Source of the DNA: Mytilus galloprovincialis
Taxonomy: Eukaryota > Mollusca > Bivalvia > Mytilida > Mytilidae
Assembly: GCF_965363235.1 (NCBI RefSeq)
Contig: NC_134840.1
Location: forward strand, 59,700,793 to 59,764,792
Reading direction: 5' to 3'
Length of the DNA: 64,000 nucleotides
Shown: positions 56,648 through 64,000 of the stretch, piece by piece
Numbering within the stretch: position 1 is the first letter of the stretch
Layout of the letters: each line of letters begins with the position of its first letter
The notes under the pieces: generated by a model
Database searches by the model: none
Seen by the model: the letters and a program-made list of their open reading frames with translations, nothing else
Told to the model about the DNA's origin: nothing
Made by a program: the position numbers and the translations under genes

Positions 56648-59600
56648 CTACCACTCACATGTAGATATTTTTCCAAGTAAGTATTCCCTTTCATAATTGA
56701 ATAACGAGCTTAGTGTTGTAAATAATAAGAGGTCTTTAGTTTTCATGTTCATCCGATTCTCATATTCTGATGAGCATAGCTCTCCACTAGGACTGCATAC
56801 ATTCATTGCACCTAGAAAACAGTTTTCATTTTAGAAATAAATAGTGCTAAAATGATTAAGAGAAAAGAAAAATCACAAAAATACTGAACTCCGAGGAAAA
56901 TTCAAAAAGTAAAGTCCTTATAAATCAATAACAAAATTAAAAGCTTAAACACATCAAACTAATGGATAACAACTGTCATATATGCTTTGTCTATATTCCT
57001 TTTTATGTTTCTTTGTTACATATAGTCGTGGCTCTGTACTTCGTCAAATTTTTCAACCTCATTTTGCTTTTTTATTGTACGATTTTAATTATCTATGCAA
57101 AATCAACCCGTAAAGGATTGAAAGATTTTAAGTACTGGGACCGAATCCTTACCCTAGCACATGACTAGATTAACAGTAACTCTGAATTTTAGACGTAACA
57201 CAGGTAGACATAGAATAATTTTGTCGTTCAAAGTATTACGGAATGCATAAGTATAGAGTTACATCAAATGGATATCATAAAAACAGACTTAACAGTAAAA
57301 GTAATATTAATAAAGACAAATAAAAGTATTTTTTCCTTTTTTACCTTTTTTTATATCTCAATTCATTGCATAATTCTGTCGGAACCACAAATACAAAGTA
57401 TTTATCTATTTAATAATAAATTTGTTTTCCTGAAATTCCTTTTCAATCATCAATTTTATATTATTTCTCAATTAATTACACTTCTTTTTTTTATTATATT
57501 ATTATAATTCAAATACAACAATCATGCATTACCTTTAGAACTTCTTGAATTAAACCAAGTTAAAACTGCTTCCACCCAGTAATTTACTGCTGTTGGTGGT
57601 TGAACATTCCAAACATCTTTCGTTCTGTTTAAATTTTCTTCCAGCTGAAAAAACAAAAAAAGACGAAAGGGAAACTATCAGTGTATTGTTTCCATGAAGA
57701 AATAGTTTAACAATTCTATAGGTTTTTTTTTTATTCAAAAGAGCCCATTTATTTCCCCTAAAAAAACTTTACATGTAAAAAGTAAAATAACAAAACTAAT
57801 AAGCTCCAAGGAAATTCAAAACGGAAAGTTCATAATCAAATGGCAACATCAAACAGATGGATGGTGCTAAAATCCACGTCATTTTCACAGTATTGGAGAG
57901 TTTTCTCATTGGTTAAGACAAAGACGTAGACATACATGTAGTGTATTACTTCTAATCATGGTTCCCTAAATAGAGCAGTACAATCATTTATAACTAAATA
58001 AACAGATTCGTTTATAAACAAGAAAAAGGTGATTTTTAAAAATGAATATCTAACATACTGGAGCATAAAACTAACTAACAACAAATACAGTATAATATTA
58101 TTAATTGTATAGTTTCCGGTCATTTCTGCCTGGAGTCTCCGTATTGTATACTCAATAAAATTAGATAAACGCTTTTTTCGACCTGCAAATTGTGTTGTTT
58201 ATAAAAAAAAAAAAAAAAAAAAAAAAAAGATGTGGTTTGATTGCCAATGAGACAACTCTCCACAAGAGATAAAATGACACAGAAATTGACAGCTATAGGT
58301 CACCGTATGGCAATCAACAATAATTAAAGCCCACACCGCATTGTTTGTCTTGTATGTGCGGTATTGTTGGTATTTAAACTGTAATTTAAGACATCATTTA
58401 TTTGAGTAAGCGTGCAATCATGAATTCTTTACTCGATATAAAACCTTCGTGAAAACCACTTACTGTGCTGATTATTTGTGATGGAAATAAATGTGTTAAT
58501 ATAGATTCTGCAAAAGACTTTACAAGGAGATTAACCATCTTTTTCTGTGGGTCGTCTTCCCTGCATTCGATATTGGCGTCGACGACAACGATCCGCCTTC
58601 CCGGATAAGTTGAGCTGTTCGCTCTTGGAAGTCCATTGTAGCATAAGGAAGAACATTCATCATTACAGGAAACTAAATCGATAAAACGGTATTAATATTA
58701 TGTAGTTTATGGCTCAGTTAGTATCAGAATTAATTGTTGTCGAGATTTGCATAAGTTTATTACAGAAATAATGAAAATTATAACTGTTACATCATAACTT
58801 GGGACCAGAATTGTCGTTAATAACTTGGTAAGGATATTGATTGTGTTTTGTTTAAATCCAGTGGTAAATATTTCATGCATATTCAGGACGAACACACATA
58901 TTTATACTTTAACAACTTATGTCCTCATTTTAAAAGAGTAGATCTATTTATATCTTTAACCTCATGGAAATAGACAACTACAAGCAATAGTTGCCATTGG
59001 GATTTTAACAGACAACTGTCACTCAATTTTCAGGATATCTTCCAGTAAGAGATATGCGAAAACAAGTTTAACAAAAATACCGAACTCCAATGCCAACTGG
59101 CATGCTTGGTCAACATGAAAACAAAAGCTAAGTTTATGCATGGCATAACTGATAATACATTTGTTATTAATATAGATACGAACTATGTGATATTGTAAAG
59201 TTAGGCGCGTTTTCCTCTTAAAGTTGATGGGGTTCCGTTGGTTTTGATTTGTGACCCGGATTTGTTTTCGCTTAATCGATTTACGGCTATTGAACAGCGG
59301 TATACTCATATTTGCCTTTATCTATGATATTTATTTGTTTCGGTTTTAATTGTCTGGACTTTGTTTGGTTTCTTTGGGTCGCAATTTGTTCATTGTCTTG
59401 TTTGTCCTTCATCTTTATTTACACCTTCATGCAACGTGCAACATTTGTAACATAAGGTGATATGTTGTATGTTAAATCGAGTATTGTAAAATAAGAGTTT
59501 GTCTGTCTTTCAAAAAAAGAAGCCTTTTAAGTAATACAACTTACATTTACATTCATCCGAAACAGCATAGTCAGGGAAGGCATCTGTTAACAGTTCATTA

Positions 59601-60772
59601 GAACTAAAGATACCAAAACTGACTTGTGAAACTGGCCATAGTGTGTCAGCTGACATAAATCGTATCATTAGTTGAATAAGTTTGGATGCCTGAAATTATT
59701 CAAATCATATCAATACTGACGTTTTTTTTTTCTAATACGAATTATTCATTTATTATTCATTATCTACCAATAGTCTCTTTACTTCGAAAATCAAAACGGA
59801 TTTCAAAATTATTCATACAAATCTATACAACTTTTTACTTAAACAGCATAATTTAATTTGAGCACTACTTTTACTGTGTAGTATAAAATCAATTTTAATT
59901 GACCGTGATATAAAACTGTTAATTTGAATGTTGACTACAATGATTATGTCTTGAAAATATCAGTAGCAAGACAATAGTATTACCAGAGGCGGATTTAGGG
60001 GGGCCCTCCCCTTTTTGGGAAAAAATTTGGTTGCTTATATAGGGAATCACTGAAGCGTGACTGGAGCGGGCCCCCTCTTAGGTCAGTCAGTGGGCCCCCA
60101 CTTATGAAAATTTCTGGATCCACCACTGATTACGATATGAGTGCATCGTTGTCTGAATACATTCATAGAAGATGCGCATTGATGACGCACCCGTTCTTGT
60201 TAAATTGATTTGAATAATCGACATGAATGTACGAATTTGAAACATTGTTAACTAATATTGCCTCATCTTAATAATATTGATATTATCATGAAACATAAAA
60301 AAATATTCATTTTCAGCCAAACACAACTTCAGCTTATTTTTCATAGATTTTTACTATTACGTTTGATAATAGCAATTGTAAAAAAACACTAATAACAATC
60401 CATCCGTACTACGAACAACGGAAATAAAAGATAAGTTGAAAGAATAATCTACAGATGTAACACTTTATACTTCTTTTCATTCAGAGTTTTGTAGTTTACG
60501 TAACAAACCTTATATAGTGTTGAATCTTGAACTGACTGAGTTGCAGCAAGTTCGAATGAAATTCCATCAGGTTTTGTCCCATTACTGGAGTACGTGATGG
60601 TGCAAGGCTTTATCCAGGCTAGTTTATAGTTCTCATGGGAGTCCCGTCTGTGACGATTGTTAACGGGTTCCAAATGATAGGACTTAAACGAAAAGTTGGA
60701 ACCATGTATGCCTGAAAAAATACACAGATTGAAAATGTAAATTGTCCACATAATACCGGTACCCACCGCCAT
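56648..60772 (-). CDS. Secreted cysteine-containing protein of unknown family (297 aa)
   Basis: Five minus-strand exons: 60509-60772, 59545-59689, 58464-58672, 57533-57644 and 56648-56811. Borders are GT-AG and phases 0, 1, 0 and 1, and the joined frame is open throughout, which strongly supports the model. The N-terminus is a signal peptide (MWTIYIFNLCIFSGIHG from the second Met; an upstream Met adds seven residues). It is followed by SNFSFKSYHLEPVNN and an RHRR site that could be cut by a furin-type protease. A cysteine cluster DECKFSCNDECSSLC lies at the exon 2/3 join. The next part reads PGRRIVVVDANIECRED, then an amphipathic stretch KMVNLLVKSFAESILTHLF. The C-terminus has CSPSGELCSSEYENR and ends STCEW. 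There is one NST and several other N-glycosylation-like sites. I do not recognise the family. It is convergent with the CARD gene. An acceptor-like TTTTTTCAG inside exon 1 leaves some doubt about the first exon. Confidence 0.78.
58202..58400 (-). mobile_element. Retroelement tail fragment with A-run
   Basis: About 27 A on the plus strand, followed by GATGTGGTTTGATTGCCAAT and GACAACTCTCCACAAGAG. In minus sense this is the end of the tail type found at 46388-46735, with a T-run after it. It lies in an intron of the secreted-protein gene. Confidence 0.75.
59200..59330 (+). repeat. GCGGTATACTACTGTTGCC-family fragment
   Basis: GTTCCGTTGGTTTTGATTTG, then TTGAACAGCGGTATACTCAT and ATTTGCCTTTA. Located in an intron. 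Confidence 0.6.
59984..60128. mobile_element. 145-bp MITE, CAGAGGCGGATTTAG ends, 5-bp target duplication
   Basis: The left end CAGAGGCGGATTTAG and right end CTGGATCCACCACTG are imperfect inverted repeats. ATTAC flanks both sides (59979-59983 and 60129-60133). It is GC-rich (GGGGGGCCCTCCCC, GCGGGCCCCCTC) in an AT-rich intron of the secreted-protein gene. Superfamily unassigned: CAG ends recall hAT, but the duplication is 5 bp rather than 8. Confidence 0.85.
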
Positions 60773-61100
60773 CTTAAAACGACGCTTTCTTTAATTAACC
60801 AATTTTAAAGTTAATTGCTTTGCATAAGTCACAAATATAAAGTTTTAAAATCTTTTGATCAAAATAAGGTATACTCTCATTTAAATGTGAATATACTGGC
60901 GGTCAATTGGAAACATAAATCAAAAGATTAAAAAAATACTATTGTTTTTTTTTTAAAAGGGTCTAGGTTTGTAGGTATGATTGAACTATTAAATAATTTA
61001 AATAGCACAAAAACAAAACTGCAATGTTTGAATGGGCACCTGACTTTCTTTATTAGGCAGAAGACGAGCGTCATATTAGCTTATTGAAAAATATATCTGA
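60773..61100. other. Promoter side of the secreted-protein gene
   Basis: No clear TATA box in minus sense. AT-rich, with nothing else recognised. Confidence 0.4.
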
Positions 61101-61102
61101 TC

Positions 61103-61308
61103 TATTATGGGTTCATTATTATTCTTTGGATAATAATTTTCGTGGTTTTCGTGGGGTACAGGTGAACCACGAATAGGATGTTCAATGAAGTACAAATTTT
61201 CTATCAGGCCGTATGCAGACTTTGGCAAAACCACGAAGTAAAATATCCACGAAAATGCAAATTTTCCGAAATCCATTGGTATCAAGGAAAATAAATGAAT
61301 CCAAAGTA
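61103..61308. mobile_element. MITE with GGATTCATT ends and TA target (degenerate copy)
   Basis: Left TATTATGGGTTCATTATTAT and right AAATGAATCCAAAGTA are inverted repeats. Inside are TTTTCGTGGTTTTCGTGG, AGGTGAACCACGAAT and CAAAACCACGAAGT, shared in order with 63189-63401. It is non-coding. Confidence 0.75.
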
Positions 61309-61599
61309 TATATTTCTTTTCGTTATTTGTTTCTTTTAGTTGCGATGTTGTTTTTTTTAGTTAAACCTCATAAAAGTCTCGTTATACATTGATAAATATT
61401 CTCAAATTTATTTAGATACATAACAGAATGTGATATAAATGCTGTCATCACTGGACTTAAATATATTTGTATTTGATATTTTAAAATTTACTTTTTTGAC
61501 ATTAAAAGATGTCCAAACAGAAAAACAGTTAAAAACTGAAGAAATTGTTTTAGAGACTTCAACATTTGAATGGTTAATGAAGATACGATGGTACATAAC

Positions 61600-61775
61600 A
61601 AACTCATCATAGATACCAGGATTGAAATTTTACATTTGCGCCAGACGACCGTTTCGTCTACAAAAGACTCATCAGGGACGCTCGAATCAAAACATATTAA
61701 AAAGGCCAGAAAAAGTACGAAGTTGAGGAGCATTCAGGACCAATACTTCCTAAAACAAATTCCAAATACGGCTGT
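61600..61775 (-). repeat. Short dispersed repeat with intact hammerhead-like core
   Basis: In minus sense: CCTGATGAGTC, TTTTGTA, GACGAAACG, then GTCGTCTGGCGC. Core boxes CTGATGA and GAAA are kept. The rest of the family body follows (CTCCTCAACTTCGTACTTTT in sense). Confidence 0.8.
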
Positions 61776-62035
61776 ATCGCTGACTACAGTTTAAGTATCG
61801 TTTGGATACACTAACGACACAGATGGAAAAAGAGTTTTAGCAGGTTTTTTTTGGTACAGTACCAGTTCCAAACTTAAAGTAACATTCTATCTTATTACAA
61901 ATTATAGATAACAGTAGTTTATCGATGTCCATGTATTGTAAATCTCTCTAGAATATACAAACTAAGATAAAAAGCAATCTGCGGATATCGCATGACCTCT
62001 AACTGGAGCGAAACTTTTTGTGTAGCTTTAACAGT

Positions 62036-62145
62036 TATCAAAGGTACCTGGCTTATAATTTGATACGCCAGACGCGCGTTTCGTCTACATAAGACTCATC
62101 AGTGTCGCCTAGTTCAAAATAGTTAGAAAGCCAAACAAGTATAAA
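62036..62145 (-). repeat. Short dispersed repeat with intact hammerhead-like core
   Basis: In minus sense: CACTGATGAGTC, TTATGTA, GACGAAACGC, GCGTCTG, GCGTA, ending AGCCAGGTACCTTTGATAAC. Stem II, stem III and the core are all conserved. Confidence 0.82.
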
Positions 62146-62212
62146 GGTGATGAAAGCATCTTTAGTTATGCTTGTATAATTCATGCAAAATCAACAATAG
62201 GAAATATGACAA

Positions 62213-62770
62213 AATCGGTAGGTAGACTCGGTAAGACTTTTTTTGGGGTCCCAATATATAACATTTTTACGAATTTGTTAAAAATGTTAACTTTTAGTTA
62301 TTCATTGAAAGGTAGGATACTTTTGTTACATAAATATGTGCTGTTTTTTTTACAAAACAATGGTACTAGCATCATAAACTCATGAAAAAATCATGAAATC
62401 TTCCCAATTTAAGTGCAAGTGTCCGAACTTTTATTCAGTCTTAATTTTTTAATCATATGTTCTATTTGATGATAATACAAAGCATATCTAAAGAGTATAA
62501 GACTTAACACGAATGTGGCCACTTACACTTTAGGGGAAAAATCTGAAAATGTACGTGTTATGGCATATTAGATAGATGTAACATATTTCAGCTTGAATTT
62601 GAATGTTTTTTATGACAAACTCAGTTCAAATGTTTAATATAACTTAATTTAATCGTCTCACGTTGACACTTTTATAGTTGTTTTAAAAAATATTTCATCT
62701 GATGTGATGTACGTCCTATGTTAGGCCAGTATAAGCGCTTACCGGACTTCAAAAATCAGACGACTTTTCT
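62213..62770. mobile_element. Diverged copy of the AGGAGTAGGT MITE
   Basis: Aligns along its length with 4999-5550 (ACTCGGTAAGACTTTTTTTG, GTTAACTTTTAGTTATTCAT, ACATAAATATGTGCTG, GTGGCCACTTACACTTT, CTTACCGGACTT). The internal palindrome is eroded. It is an older insertion than the intronic copies in A and B, or a different subfamily. Confidence 0.75.
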
Positions 62771-62929
62771 GGTAACCAAATATCTTAGACTTCGACGAAA
62801 AAATGTCACTAGTGAATTGAGACACACCTTGTCGATGAAACAATGTTATTGGTGATGATATCTTTACCAACTTCACAACAACTAACTGGTGGTCAAATGA
62901 ACACTAAGAGTCATGTTTTATGAGAGAAT

Positions 62930-63120
62930 GACATAGGCAAAGGCAACAGTAGTATACCACTTTTTAATTGTCATAAACCGATTTAGCGAAAACAAGTCCG
63001 AGTAACAACCCAAAAACCCAGGAAACATAATAATTATAAGAGGAAAACAACGGAACAACAGAAACATTGAACTGCTACAAAAACACAACGCCAACATACA
63101 TAGAAATTGACTATTTATAA
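62930..63120 (-). repeat. GCGGTATACTACTGTTGCC-family copy
   Basis: GGCAACAGTAGTATACCAC at 62941, then AACAAGTCCGAGTAACAACC, AAGAGGAAAACAACGGAACA and ACAACGCCAACATAC, in the same order as at 22690-22870. Confidence 0.65.
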
Positions 63121-63188
63121 ATTCATTGTTTTGACTGTAGATAGTTAACCCTCAGCTTGAAAGATCAATAGTTCAACAGTACGATAAC

Positions 63189-63401
63189 TACTGTGGATTC
63201 ATTATTGTTCGTTGGATATCAATTTTCGTGGGTTTCGTGGAACAAGGTGAACCACGAATTCAAATGATCAACGAATAACATATTTTCAATAGGTTTTGTA
63301 TACAGAGATTGGCAAAACCATGAAATCAAATATCCACAAATATGAAAGTTTTCAGCAATCCACGAAAATTGATACCCACGAAAATAAATGAATTCACAGT
63401 A
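63189..63401. mobile_element. 213-bp MITE with TACTGTGGATTCATT ends
   Basis: The left end TACTGTGGATTCATTATTG and right end AAATAAATGAATTCACAGTA are inverted repeats, with TA at both outer edges. The inside has CGTGGGTTTCGTGGAAC, GTGAACCACGAATTC and AATCCACGAAAATTG. No coding frame. A TA target duplication suggests Tc1/mariner-type mobilisation (inference). Confidence 0.85.
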
Positions 63402-63524
63402 AAAGACTCTTCCATTTGTAAGTTGTGACACGAAAACAATTTGGAACATGATTTGTCTTTTGGGGTCATACTAACTTAAAAAGATGGAATATAAACATGA
63501 AGCCAGAATGAAAAGGCAACAGCA

Positions 63525-63645
63525 ATTGACCGATGTTTGGCTTTATAACTATTGTGATCTGAGTGTCACTGATGAGTCTTGTGTAGACAAAACGCGCGTC
63601 TGTCGTATTAAATTATAATCCTGGTACCTTTGATAACTATTCAAG
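63525..63645 (+). repeat. Short dispersed repeat, hammerhead-like family
   Basis: CACTGATGAGTC, TTGTGTA, then GACAAAACGC (core GAAA changed to AAAA), GCGTCTG, TCGTA and the end AATCCTGGTACCTTTGATAA. Confidence 0.8.
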
Positions 63646-64000
63646 TGCCCAATTGTTTTGAGAAATGAGGCCAATTAGGTCTATGAATAATTAAGAAGCT
63701 AGTGGAGGTTGGTTTTAATCAGACTTTGAATACACATGATATATCAATCTTTAAAGAACAATGGTTTTTATCACCTGTCTAACTTCCATAACAAACATGT
63801 TCAAGATAATAAAGCCCAAAAAAAACACAACATCAATTTGTATGAAAATCATATTACGTAAGTTGCTTAATACTCGTATAGACTTTCTGTTTTGACAATT
63901 TACATGAAACCTCAGCAAATATTCCAACGGATTTTACAAGTAAACACAGACGGGCTCACGTATTTAGATAACAAAATGAAGGCAAACATATTTAACAATC

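Overview
The window looks like nuclear DNA from a bivalve mollusc, most likely a mussel (Mytilus-type). It is AT-rich with split, GT-AG genes carrying TATA boxes and AATAAA signals. It is packed with short repeats that I recognise as typical of mussel genomes: the GACGAAACGCGCGTCTGG family, the 'chromatin-dense' CCACATGTGGAGCAGG tails, and GTCCGTTCGTCC and AGCTCACC elements. The species assignment is inference; no database was searched.

Layout. Positions 1-1320 are a 55-bp satellite with a 405-bp higher-order repeat. Block A (1337-14678) and block B (24451-36345) are recent near-identical tandem copies of one segment. Each carries a gene for a small secreted glycine/tyrosine-rich protein of shell-matrix (shematrin-like) style. 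Between them lies an older, more diverged paralogue (block C, about 17.0-24.3 kb) with a different signal-peptide exon. C ends exactly where two more satellite units begin, directly in front of B, so the satellite marks the duplication breakpoints. The B gene is intact (158 aa), the A gene has an early in-frame TAG, and the C gene is intact (102 aa) with a shifted C-terminus.

From 37.2 to 53.9 kb there is a four-exon plus-strand gene for a 576-aa protein with an N-terminal CARD domain, long coiled coils and a basic proline-rich tail, as in innate-immune or apoptotic adaptors. Its 13-kb first intron holds a large inverted pair of AGCTCACC elements, one of them interrupted by Penelope-like reverse-transcriptase DNA. 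From 60.8 down to 56.6 kb on the minus strand is a five-exon gene for a 297-aa secreted, cysteine-bearing protein that I cannot assign to a family.

The rest is mobile or repetitive DNA: 5'-truncated Penelope-like elements and their tails, several precisely bounded MITEs (one with an empty site in the paralogous block), a 447-bp foldback, hairpin-forming tandem repeats, and a dispersed short repeat whose best copies contain a hammerhead-ribozyme-like core, once as a head-to-tail dimer. The host genes do not form a visible common pathway. The left third is a gene cluster for secreted matrix-type proteins, and the right half holds two unrelated single genes.
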